Assembly (NCBI RefSeq): GCF_900105395.1
Contig: NZ_LT629775.1
Coordinates: 8,521,501 to 8,585,500, forward strand
Length of the DNA: 64,000 nt
Source: Streptomyces sp. TLI_053
GTDB taxonomy: Bacteria > Actinomycetota > Actinomycetes > Streptomycetales > Streptomycetaceae
Direction of reading: 5' to 3'
This document shows, piece after piece, positions 33,974 through 42,439 of this stretch. The notes beneath the pieces were generated by a model that searched no databases, was not told where the DNA came from, and worked only from the letters and a program-made list of their open reading frames with translations. The translations under genes and the position numbers were made by a program. The stretch's first letter is position 1; every line of letters begins with the position of its first letter.

Positions 33974-35608
33974 ATGAGCAACGAATTCTCCCGCCGCGGC
34001 TTCCTCGGCAGTACCGGAATGGTCGCCGCCGGAGCCTCCGCCGCCTCGCTCGGCCTGGTCGTCGGCGCCGCCGGCCCGGCCTCGGCCCGACCCGTCGAAC
34101 AGCCCGAGGGCTGGACGGTCTTTCCCCCGGACTCCCGCTACGAGACGCTCAGCCAGGGCTTCAACCAGCGCTGGCGCAGCCGACCGGCGTACATCCGGCT
34201 GGTCGGCAACGAGGCCGACGCGGTGGCGGAGCTGCGTTCCGCGCTCGACCGAGGGCTGCGGCCGACGGTGCGCGGCGGCGGCCACTGCTACGAGGGCTTC
34301 GTCGACAACGACCGCGGCGTCATCCTCGATCTCAGCACCCTGCGCGGGGTCGGGGCGGGGACCGACAAGTACGGCGGCCCCACCTACGCCGTCGAGGGCG
34401 GAGCCACCAACTGGGACGTGTACACCACGCTCTTCCGCGAGTACGGGGTGACCGTTCCGGCCGGGTCCTGCTATTCGGTCGGCGCCGGTGGCCACATCTG
34501 CGGCGGCGGGTACGGGCTGCTCTCCCGGCGGCACGGACTGACCGTCGACCATCTGGTCCAGGTGGACGTGGCCACGGTCCGCGGCGGAGTGGTCGAGGTG
34601 ACCCGGGCGCACCGCGGCGACCCCCCGGGCTCGCCCGAGCACGAGCTGTTCTGGGCCCACACCGGGGGCGGCGGCGGCAACTTCGGCGTGGTGCTGCGCT
34701 ACCACTTCGCCCACGCGCTGCCGGCGCCGCCGCCCCGGGTCTGGCTCAGCAGCGTCGCCTGGAAGTGGTCCGACCTGCTCAAGCATCCCGAGGACTTCCG
34801 CACCCTGCTGGACAACTTCGGCGCCTTCTTCGCCGAGCACAGCGGCGCCGCGGAGAAGGTGTACCGCGGACTGTTCTCGATCCTCCACCTCACCCACCAC
34901 TCGAACGGGAACGTCGTCCTGTTCAGCCAGTGGGACGAGGAGGACCCGGCGCCGCTGGACGCGTTCCTCGCCCGGGTGGAGCGCGGGATGCGCGCCAAGT
35001 CGACCGCGCAGACCAACGGCGTCGGCGGGCTCTACCTGCCCTACCCGGACAAGCGCCGCCAACTGCCCTGGTTCCAGGCGACCATGACGCTCAACGGCTC
35101 CGGCCCCAACCAGCGCGGCAAGTACAAGTCGGCCTACCACCGCAGAGCGTTCACGCCCACCCAGACCGACGCCTGGTGGACCTGGCTCACCAAGGACGTC
35201 GAGGGCCTCGACCTCACCCAGACACTGGTCCAGATCGACTCCTACGGCTGCCGGGTGAACGCGCGGGGCGCCGCCGAGACCGCCGTCCCGCAGCGGGACT
35301 CGGTCATGAAGCTGCAGTACCAGACCTACTGGACCGACCGGGCCGACGACGCCGCCCACCTCGCCTACCTCAGCGGCCTCTACCGGGACACCTACCGGGC
35401 GACCGGCGGCATCCCGGAGATCGACACCGACACCGACGGGGCCTACGTCAACTACCCGGACGTCGACCTGGGCACCACCGCCGACAAGCAGCCGGCCTAC
35501 CAGCGCCTCTACTACAAGGCGAACTACACCCGCCTGCAGCGCGCCAAGAAGCTCTGGGACGCCGCCAACGTCTTCCACCACGCCCAGTCGGTGACCCTGC
35601 CGTCCTGA
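33974..35608 (+). CDS. Tat-exported FAD-linked oxidase (BBE-like)
   Basis: A 544-residue secreted flavoprotein. The start at 33974 gives a Tat signal, SRRGFLGSTGMVAAG. The FAD_binding_4 domain shows PTVRGGGHCYEG, with the His that binds flavin at the 8-alpha position, and PAGSCYSVGAGGHICGGGYG, with the Cys of bicovalent enzymes such as aclacinomycin oxidase and GilR. The BBE module at the C-terminus (YYKANYTRLQRAKKLWDAANVF) is complete. It would oxidise an alcohol or sugar using oxygen. No product genes of that type are adjacent. The upstream region (33850-33960) is AT-rich and probably promoter. Confidence 0.88.
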   Translation: MSNEFSRRGFLGSTGMVAAGASAASLGLVVGAAGPASARPVEQPEGWTVFPPDSRYETLSQGFNQRWRSRPAYIRLVGNEADAVAELRSALDRGLRPTVRGGGHCYEGFVDNDRGVILDLSTLRGVGAGTDKYGGPTYAVEGGATNWDVYTTLFREYGVTVPAGSCYSVGAGGHICGGGYGLLSRRHGLTVDHLVQVDVATVRGGVVEVTRAHRGDPPGSPEHELFWAHTGGGGGNFGVVLRYHFAHALPAPPPRVWLSSVAWKWSDLLKHPEDFRTLLDNFGAFFAEHSGAAEKVYRGLFSILHLTHHSNGNVVLFSQWDEEDPAPLDAFLARVERGMRAKSTAQTNGVGGLYLPYPDKRRQLPWFQATMTLNGSGPNQRGKYKSAYHRRAFTPTQTDAWWTWLTKDVEGLDLTQTLVQIDSYGCRVNARGAAETAVPQRDSVMKLQYQTYWTDRADDAAHLAYLSGLYRDTYRATGGIPEIDTDTDGAYVNYPDVDLGTTADKQPAYQRLYYKANYTRLQRAKKLWDAANVFHHAQSVTLPS

Positions 35609-35892
35609 ACGAGCACACAGAGCCGTGCCGACCATCTGGTAAACGGACCATATCTGGGCAAATTATGCACGTAAAGAGGATTGATCGGCTTCCTGGTCCG
35701 GGCGCGGGTCGTCCCGTGGCGACCGCGCGACTGCGCCTGACGCGCGACCCGGACTCTCGGGTACCCGCCTTTTCGTGAGGCTGTACTCGGACTCGTGCTG
35801 ACCTGTTGCTGACTTGGGCCGATGGCCGGACAGGCCCTGCTGGCGCTGTCGATTCGGTCCATCGCGCTCGCTTCGGAGGGCGGTGGGGAGAC
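35609..35892. other. Intergenic region with an AT-rich segment
   Basis: No intact gene is seen. Positions 35635-35690 are far more AT-rich than their surroundings (AAATTATGCACGTAAAG), and may be a promoter or an insertion footprint next to the decayed mobile-element remnant that follows. Confidence 0.5.
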
Positions 35893-36540
35893 ATGGTGCG
35901 GGCCACCGACGGCATCCCCGGCGCCCACCAGCAGGACCCCGAGTCCCTCCGCCATCAGGCCCTCGCTGCCGATGTCCTCGGCGACCAGCAAGTCGCCCGT
36001 GCCCGTAACGAGAAAACCTGGCCCGCCCTCACCGTTGCCTCCGCCGCGCCGAGGTCGCCGGCCACGAACCCGCCGCCCTGCTGCGCCAGGTCGTCGAGAG
36101 CCGCGCGCTCCGCGGCGTCGACAGCCTCAGCCAAGTCCGGGCTCGGCGCATCGGTCGCCAGCTCGCCACCGACGTCCCGGTCAACCCCGGTTGGCAAAAG
36201 GATCAGCCTGGTGCCGCTCTCCACTGCGGCCAACCCGCGCCACCACGACTACCTCATCGAGAGCACCACCCTGATCTCCAACCGGCTCGCGGTGCTCGCC
36301 GACTGCACCGCGGGGCATCGATCGGAGTGGAGCCGCACCCTCGGCGAGGCCCCGACCGACCCCACCCTGCGCGCCCAGTGGCAGCAGTGACTCGCCGTCG
36401 CCGCGGCCTGCCGCGATCGGTGCCGGGTCACCGACGACAACGCCGCCCGGCCCGTCGGCTTCTGCATCAAGGAAGGCCGAACCGGCTACCGCGCTTACTG
36501 GCAGGCCATCGCAGTCGCCATCGCCGCCCGGCGGATAGCG
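35893..36540 (+). pseudogene. Decayed C-terminal remnant of a MobF-type relaxase
   Basis: Pieces of one protein lie in two frames. In the first frame is LRHQALAADVLGDQQVARA. From about 36042 another frame gives RRAEVAGHEPAALLRQVV and SLSQVRARRIGRQLATDVPV. The first frame then resumes with HHDYLIESTTLISNRLAVLA and EWSRTLGEAPTDPTLRAQWQQ broken by a TGA at 36388 (CGA to TGA would restore Arg), and continues as LAVAAACRDRCRVTDDN and GRTGYRAYWQAIAVAIAARR. The order matches what I remember of the tail of actinomycete MobF/TraA relaxase-helicases (AAYRDQY...). At least two frameshifts and one stop mark it as dead. It ends where a truncated methyltransferase begins. Confidence 0.6.
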
Positions 36541-36996
36541 GGTCAGGTAGTCGGCGGTGGCGTCGTCGGGGGCGCCTTCGGCCAGGAGCCGCCACTGCTC
36601 GCGCCTGCCGTCGTAGTCGGGGTCGACCGGCAGGGTGACGAACCGGCCGCCGGGCCTCAGCGCCCGCGCGGCCGTCCCGCACAGCGCCACGAGTTCCGCG
36701 TACTGCTCGGCGTAGGGCAGGACGTAGACGCCGAGCACGGCGTCGAAGGTCCCCTCCAGGGCGGGCGGCAGAGCGTGGACGTACTCGATGCCCCGGTGGC
36801 CGGCGGGCTCCTGCGCCCTCGCGTAGGAGAGCATGCCCTCCGACACGTCCTGTCCCACCACCAGTCCGGCCCCCTGCGCCTTCAGCAGGCGCGAACAGAG
36901 GCCGGTACCGCACCCGAGGTCCAGGACGCGTTCGCCCCGGACCTGCCCCAGGGCCGCCAGTACGCTGTGGCGCCGGTTGCAGAAGGCCGAGGACAC
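36530..36996 (-). pseudogene. Truncated class I SAM methyltransferase
   Basis: About 155 residues of a SAM-dependent methyltransferase: RGERVLDLGCGTGLCSRLL (motif I), VVGQDVSEGMLSYARAQ (motif II), FDAVLGVYVLPYAEQYAEL and GGRFVTLPVDPDYDGRREQ. Normal members run to about 240 residues and have a further N-terminal helix; here both ends are missing. After DYLTRYPPGG the reading continues only as the antisense of the relaxase remnant, so the 3' part was lost at a recombination point near 36530. It lies 21 bases downstream of the PEP-domain gene and was probably the last gene of that operon. Confidence 0.65.
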
Positions 36997-37017
36997 CTGG
37001 CGCCCGAGGGTGTCCCG

Positions 37018-40000
37018 TCATCGACCTCCGGTGGAGAGGGTCGGGTCGGACTCGGTGAGGCGGGCGCGGATGTCGGACCTCAGGCGGCCGCCGACCGCCG
37101 CCACGGCCCGGGCCAGTGGTGCCTCCAGCTCCGGACCGGCGGCGTACGGCACGACCTCCAGGTCCTCGACCAGGAGGTCCAGGAGTCCGCCCGCGGCGAG
37201 CACGTCGGGGTGGCGGTGCGCCAGGTATTGCTTGCAGCGGCGGTGGGCCTTGGGTGCGGCGAGTACCGCGCGGGCGACGGCGCGGGCGTTCTCCGGGGCC
37301 ACCGCGAGGTGCGGTGCGTGGCGCAGCACCAGAGCGGTGAGGCCGTGGTCGGGGTCGAGCGGCTCGCGGGGCAGCCTGGCGATGACCGCGGTCCAGAGGT
37401 CGGCGCGCGGCAGCAGGGCGCTCGCCAGGATGTCCTGCGCCCCGCCGGGTGGTTCGGCCGGGTCCGTGCGGGCCAACGCACGGAGCGCCTCGTCGGGATG
37501 GAGGGCGGCTGTCAGGAGGGCGGTCTGCTGAACCCGGTTGTAGCGGAGGATCCATTCGGCCGGGTCGTCCTCGGCCTGCAGTGCCGCCCACACCGCGTCG
37601 AGCCGTCGCAGTGCGTCCTCGGCCCCGCCGGCCGCCAGCTCGCGGGCGACGGCGCGCAGTTCCGGGTCCGTGCAGAGCATGCCGACACTGGTGCCGAGCG
37701 GCAGCGTCTCCAGGGTCTCGAACTGGTGCGAGTCGTCGTACTGCAGCCGGTAGTGGACGAGCGCCGGGACGATCCGGCCCCACGCCGGGTGGGCGAACTC
37801 CTCGGCCAGCCCCGCGACCTCCTCGTCCTCGACGTAGGAGAAGTCGTACGATCCGTCGAAGAGGGTGCGGAACACGCCCAGGGCCAGGCGCATCAGTTCG
37901 AACGTCAGACGCTGCCGCGGGCCGCTCGACCGGGCCTCCATCCGCAGCGTCCAGGTGCCCGCCAGCAGCAACTGCTCGGAGCGGAAGGTGAGGTCGGGGA
38001 ACCAGGTGCCGGCGAGTTCCAGCAGGGTCCGGAACGCGCGCAGCCGCCCGGTCTCGCCCGCGACGACGCCTGGCTGCTCGCTCCACTCGCCCTCGACCCG
38101 GTCGGGGCGGAACACCAGGCTGGCCTTGTGCAGCGACAGCGGCACGTCGAGTTCGAACGCGCCCGCGCCGAGGCGCAGCAGTTTGTTGCCGCCGTGGCAG
38201 AACCGGTCGGAGATCCGCTGCAGTGCGGCGACGCCGCTGGGGGCGCGCCCGAGTGGGTAGCGTTCGGTGCGGGCGAGCTGCCACTGGTGGACGGCGTTGT
38301 GGAGCCGGTGCGGGTTGGCCGGTGCGGCTGCCGGCGAACCGGCGGCGTCCGCCAGCATCCGCTGCCAGGAGGCGTTCTCCTCGATGGTGTAGTCCGTGGC
38401 GGGCGGGCCGCCGCGCCAGTGGGCGAGCCAGGAGCGGAAGGTCGTGACGGCCCGTCGCTCGGCGGGGGTGAGGCCGAACTCCTCTGCCAGTCGCAGCCAT
38501 TCGGACAGCACTCCGAGGTAGCCGTGCCAGCGGTCGGCGGTGGGGGCGTCGACCAGGTCGAGAAGGATCGCCTTGAGGGCGGCGTCGTAGGACTCGACCA
38601 GGTCGCAGCGGGCCAGCAGGCGCAGCACGGCCAGGTCCGGCCCGCCGTCGTTCGCGGTCCGGTCGTCCTGCGCCGGGCCGTGGGCCGGAGCCGGAGCCGG
38701 AGCCGGGGTGCCGGGGGCCGTCGGGTCGGAGGCGTAGTCCCGGTAGGCGGCCGTCAGCTCGGCGGCCCGGCGCGGTGCGGTACCGGGGTCGGCCGCCGCC
38801 AGCGCCACCCGGCAGCGCTCCAGTCGGAGGTGGCGGTCGGCGAAGCCGGGGTCGTCGGCGGCGGCCGCGAGCAGCCGGGGCACCTCGGCCGGCGGCAGCT
38901 GGGAGCGCGGCACCAGGCGGTACAGCGCCTCGGCACGCGTCGGGTCGATCGCCGGGCCGGTCGTCGGGTCGGTCGCCCGGTCGGTCACCGGGAGTGCGGC
39001 GGCGAGTCCGGTCAGGACCTGCTCGCGCTCCTCCGGGGTGTGTACGTCGAGCGCCGCGAGGGCGTCGGCGAGGGCGTCGGCGGCGTGCAGCAGCGCGACC
39101 GCCGCGCCGGTGCCGGTGCCGCCGTCACCGTCGCCGTCCCTCGACGCGAGCGCGGCGGCCGCCGTGAGCAGTCGGCGCAGCGCCGGTTCCGGGACGTCCG
39201 GGCGCAGCTCCAGCCGGGCGAGGGCGACCGCCGGGCGGAGGTCCCCGGTCCCGGCCAGCAGCCCGACCGGTACGGCGCCGAGCGCGCGGGTGCTCCGCGG
39301 CAGCAGTTCGGCCGACCGGTCGGCCGAGCCGGCCCGAGCGGCGGCCAGACCCCGCAGGTAGGTCCCGGCCTGCGGCGGGGCGGCCGCGAGGAGGTCCTGC
39401 GGGTCGGTGCCCAGGGCGAGCAGCGCCTCGCCGACCCGGGCCGCGAACGAGGGCGAGGCGACCGAGTCGCCGTCCCGGCGGTGGCAGTCGGGGTCGGGCA
39501 GGTGGCTCCGGTCGACGAGTCGGCGCCGCACCGAGGGCGACAGGTGCGGCAGGGCGGTGAGTTCGGTCAGCCGGGGCATGGCCTCCGGGGCGAGGGCCGC
39601 CGCCGGGTCGGGCGCGCGCCGGACGGCTTCGAGCCCGTCCGCCGGGTCGTGGAGCAGCCGGCAGCCCTGCGGCACGGCCGTCGTCCGGGCGCGGACGGTG
39701 TCGACGGCCGGTGGTCGGCCGGCCCCGAACCAGCACTCCTCCGCCCACGGGTCGGCGAGGACGTACGAGGCGCCCTCGGGGAGGTCCTCGGGGCGGCCGC
39801 GCAGCACGCCGATGCCGTACTGGCGGAACATCACCCCGGCGTGCTCCGCCGCGCTGCCCCGCTCGACCAGGACGTGCCCGACGCCCGCCCGCCCGGCGTC
39901 GTCGAGGGCGAGGTACTGCGCCCAGGCGTCGTCCAGTCGGACGGCGGTCAGGAACCCGGTCGCGGCGACCGCGGCCGGCGCCACCAGGATCTCCGCGGGA

Positions 40001-40959
40001 CGGGCGGCGCGGTCCTGCCGCCACTCGCGCCGGGACTTCTCGGTGAGTGTCTCGACGACGGGTTCGGGATCGAACGCGGCGGCGGGGCGGAGTTGCACCA
40101 GACGGCGGTCGGTGACCTCCACGGCGGTCAGCACCTCGCCCCGCCACAGGGTGAGGCCGGGCGAGCCGGTGAGCCAGGCGAGGCTGTTGTCGGTGTGCTC
40201 CAGGCGCTGCGCCGAGGCGAAGCCGAAGCCGAACGAGAGCTGGCCCACCAGCCGGCCGTCGGGGCCGCGCTCGGTGAGGGCGGTGACCGAGACGGTGCCG
40301 TGGTCGGTCGCCAGAACCCATTCGGTGTCCAGCCGGGCCATCCCGAACCCGGTGTGGGCGCAGTCCAACCAGGCGGTGATTCCGGCGAGTTCGGCGTCGG
40401 ACAGCAGTGGGGTCTCGGTCGGTGCGGGGAGCCGGTGCGGCGGAGCGGCGAGCAGTGGTTGGACGAAGGCGGGGATGGGCAGGGGGCGGTACCCGGGGTC
40501 GTGGAGCCGCTGCTGGGCGACGGAGCGTTCGGCGTAGCCGCTCCAGACCACGGCGGACACCACCCGGTGGAGCTCCGCGGGGTCGGCGCAGACCAGGCTC
40601 TCGTAGCCGCCCGCGTTGATGTTGCCCTCGCCGTCCTCGGCCCCGGAGCTGCGGACGATCCACGGGCCGTCCCCGCAGACCGCCCGGACCTCGGCGTCCA
40701 GGGCGGGTCGGAGGGCCCGCAGGAATTCCGCGTAGGACTCGACGAGTTCGGCGGCGGGGGTGTCGGCCGCGGTGGCCAGGCCGGGGAATTCGGCGGTGCC
40801 GATGCCGGGGAATTCCCCCACCGGTTCGGCCGGCAGCGGGAACACCGGAAGGGCGACGTCGGCGAACCGTTCGTCGTGGGCGAGTCGCAGTAGGCGGGCG
40901 CATTTCGCGCCGATTGCTCCGGGGTCGACGGTCTGCCCGGAAGCGGCCGGCAGGTGCAT
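37018..40959 (-). CDS. Large protein with PPDK/PEP-synthase-type ATP-grasp N-terminus
   Basis: A 1313-residue soluble protein. The first 400 residues resemble the ATP-binding domain of pyruvate phosphate dikinase, PEP synthase and rifampin phosphotransferase (IGAKCARLLRLAHDERFADVA, IVRSSGAEDGEGNINAGGYES, ending in VERGSAAEHAGVMF). The remaining 900 residues are unrecognised; I see no PEP-binding TIM barrel or swivelling phospho-His domain. ATG at 40959 with AGGAG. It sits downstream of the class III aminotransferase in the aminoglycoside cluster, so it may phosphorylate or adenylate an intermediate, or modify the product for self-protection. The function is not known to me from characterised clusters. 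Confidence 0.7.
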   Translation of the reverse strand: MHLPAASGQTVDPGAIGAKCARLLRLAHDERFADVALPVFPLPAEPVGEFPGIGTAEFPGLATAADTPAAELVESYAEFLRALRPALDAEVRAVCGDGPWIVRSSGAEDGEGNINAGGYESLVCADPAELHRVVSAVVWSGYAERSVAQQRLHDPGYRPLPIPAFVQPLLAAPPHRLPAPTETPLLSDAELAGITAWLDCAHTGFGMARLDTEWVLATDHGTVSVTALTERGPDGRLVGQLSFGFGFASAQRLEHTDNSLAWLTGSPGLTLWRGEVLTAVEVTDRRLVQLRPAAAFDPEPVVETLTEKSRREWRQDRAARPAEILVAPAAVAATGFLTAVRLDDAWAQYLALDDAGRAGVGHVLVERGSAAEHAGVMFRQYGIGVLRGRPEDLPEGASYVLADPWAEECWFGAGRPPAVDTVRARTTAVPQGCRLLHDPADGLEAVRRAPDPAAALAPEAMPRLTELTALPHLSPSVRRRLVDRSHLPDPDCHRRDGDSVASPSFAARVGEALLALGTDPQDLLAAAPPQAGTYLRGLAAARAGSADRSAELLPRSTRALGAVPVGLLAGTGDLRPAVALARLELRPDVPEPALRRLLTAAAALASRDGDGDGGTGTGAAVALLHAADALADALAALDVHTPEEREQVLTGLAAALPVTDRATDPTTGPAIDPTRAEALYRLVPRSQLPPAEVPRLLAAAADDPGFADRHLRLERCRVALAAADPGTAPRRAAELTAAYRDYASDPTAPGTPAPAPAPAHGPAQDDRTANDGGPDLAVLRLLARCDLVESYDAALKAILLDLVDAPTADRWHGYLGVLSEWLRLAEEFGLTPAERRAVTTFRSWLAHWRGGPPATDYTIEENASWQRMLADAAGSPAAAPANPHRLHNAVHQWQLARTERYPLGRAPSGVAALQRISDRFCHGGNKLLRLGAGAFELDVPLSLHKASLVFRPDRVEGEWSEQPGVVAGETGRLRAFRTLLELAGTWFPDLTFRSEQLLLAGTWTLRMEARSSGPRQRLTFELMRLALGVFRTLFDGSYDFSYVEDEEVAGLAEEFAHPAWGRIVPALVHYRLQYDDSHQFETLETLPLGTSVGMLCTDPELRAVARELAAGGAEDALRRLDAVWAALQAEDDPAEWILRYNRVQQTALLTAALHPDEALRALARTDPAEPPGGAQDILASALLPRADLWTAVIARLPREPLDPDHGLTALVLRHAPHLAVAPENARAVARAVLAAPKAHRRCKQYLAHRHPDVLAAGGLLDLLVEDLEVVPYAAGPELEAPLARAVAAVGGRLRSDIRARLTESDPTLSTGGR

Positions 40960-41096
40960 GGAAATGGTGTTCTCCTGTGGACGGAAGGTGCGGGGAGAGC
41001 GCGGGAGCGGGGCGGCGGTGGCTGCGGGTGCTGGGGCGGGCCGGGCGTTGTGCGGAGGTCCGGTCCGGACGTCGGTCGTCGAGCGGCCCGGGGAGG

Positions 41097-42344
41097 TCAG
41101 TCGTCGAGCAGCTCGGCGAGCCACCGCCGGGTCCGCTCCGGAGTGCGGTCGGCCTCGCGCAGGCCGTCGATCACGTTCCAGGCGGCGCGGTAGCGGGCCG
41201 GTTCGTCGACCGGGTCGCCGCCCGCGTGCGGGGCCAGCCGTTCGCAGAGCCGGTCGAAGCGCCGCTCGGCGTCGGTCAGCACGGTGTCGTCGAAGGCCGC
41301 CGAAACGGCCTGGTTGTCGCCGTCGTAGAAGAGCAGTCCCTCGTCGGCGGCCGCCTGCCGGAAGGCCCGGGCGAGGGCCCTGGAGGCCGGGACGAACTGG
41401 AACAGGGTGCCGTCCCCGGCGATCTCGACCGCCAGGCCCGCCGCCTCCAGGGCCTTGCGGGCGTGGCCGACGAAGCGCTCGCCGGCGGCCCGGGCCGAAC
41501 GCTGGGGCTCGCCGGTGGCTGCGCGCGCGAGCGTCCGGTCGGCGGCGGCCAGGATGGTCGGCTCGAAGAACGAGGTGAACGAGATCTCGCGCAGCGGAGC
41601 GAGCAGCTCGCGCGGGCCGCCGACGGCGGCCACCGCGTGGCCGTTGGCGACGCCCTTGGCGACCGTCCAGACGTCCGGGGCCAGCAGCTCGGCGGTGGAC
41701 AGGCCGAGGCCGTAGCGCAGCCCGACCTTCACCTCGTCGGCGATCAGCGGCACTCCGGCCGCGCTGACCAGTTCGCGGGCGCGGGCGTACCAGCGGGGGG
41801 AGAGGTGCATGTGGTCGGGGGAGAGGACCACCGCGGCCGCCCTGTCGTCGCGCAGCAGCTCGGCGAGCAGTCCGAGGTCGAAGTAGAAGTCGGCGATCCC
41901 GTCCGCGTTCGGCTCTCCGGGTGTGCCGGCCGGGCGCCACATCGGGTCGTAGCCGTGGTAGCCGGCGCTCAGCACCAGCGGTCGGCCGACGGACTCACGG
42001 ACCGCCAGCACGGCCGCCCGGACAGCCGCGGTGCCCGACCGGAACAGTCCGACCACCTCGCCCCCGCACAGCTCCCGCAGCCGGCCGGTGACGGTGTCGA
42101 CCCGCGCGTTCCAGCCGGTCGCGGAACCGGACTCGCCGGCCGCGGCCCGGGCCACGGCGGCGGCGACCTCCGGGTCGCCGTGACCGAGCGTCACCGATCC
42201 CCGGGCGTTGTCGAAGTCGATCCAGCTCTTTCCGGAATCGTCCGTGAGATAGCCGCCGCGGGCGGCGGTGAATACCCGGGGAATGCCGTCGGGAGTGCGC
42301 GGACAGGTCGGCCTTTCGGCCAGGACGGAGGGAATTCGCGTCAT
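41097..42344 (-). CDS. Class III PLP aminotransferase (probable 6'-aminotransferase)
   Basis: A 415-residue PLP enzyme of the glutamate-1-semialdehyde aminomutase group. GYLTDDSGKSWIDFDNARGSVTLGHGDPEV opens the fold in two segments, DEVKVGLRYG carries the cofactor-binding Asp, and AKGVANGH carries the PLP lysine (K230). In 2-deoxystreptamine clusters BtrB and Neo18-type proteins of this family convert 6'-oxo-paromamine to neamine; the GMC oxidase needed to make that substrate is encoded at 48280-49920. A second, 6'''-position reaction is catalysed by the same enzyme in neomycin producers. ATG at 42344; divergent from the phosphoribosyltransferase. Confidence 0.82.
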   Translation of the reverse strand: MTRIPSVLAERPTCPRTPDGIPRVFTAARGGYLTDDSGKSWIDFDNARGSVTLGHGDPEVAAAVARAAAGESGSATGWNARVDTVTGRLRELCGGEVVGLFRSGTAAVRAAVLAVRESVGRPLVLSAGYHGYDPMWRPAGTPGEPNADGIADFYFDLGLLAELLRDDRAAAVVLSPDHMHLSPRWYARARELVSAAGVPLIADEVKVGLRYGLGLSTAELLAPDVWTVAKGVANGHAVAAVGGPRELLAPLREISFTSFFEPTILAAADRTLARAATGEPQRSARAAGERFVGHARKALEAAGLAVEIAGDGTLFQFVPASRALARAFRQAAADEGLLFYDGDNQAVSAAFDDTVLTDAERRFDRLCERLAPHAGGDPVDEPARYRAAWNVIDGLREADRTPERTRRWLAELLDD

Positions 42345-42373
42345 TGTCGACCGCTTTCTCGAAGGGGAGTTGA

Positions 42374-42411
42374 GGAAATCTGGGAAATCCGGGCAGAGTC
42401 GCCGGGAAATC
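42374..42411. promoter_or_regulatory. Three GGAAATC direct repeats in a divergent promoter
   Basis: GGAAATC occurs at 42374, 42383 and 42405, the last two as GGGAAATC and 22 bases apart (two turns). They lie in the 95-bp gap between the divergent aminotransferase (42344) and phosphoribosyltransferase (42440) starts and may be activator sites. Confidence 0.45.
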
Positions 42412-42439
42412 TGTCCCCGAGGTTCACAGGGAGGCTGTC

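Noticed and set aside
36181..36996. Full-length 271-codon methyltransferase
   Set aside because: Only the first part matches the family; from about 36530 the frame is the antisense of a relaxase remnant, so the gene is truncated.
37018..41940. A much longer open reading frame covering the PEP-domain gene and the aminotransferase antisense-free region
   Set aside because: The extra upstream part is Arg/Pro/Gly-rich, overlaps the aminotransferase gene on the same strand in another frame, and the ATG at 40959 has a good ribosome binding site.
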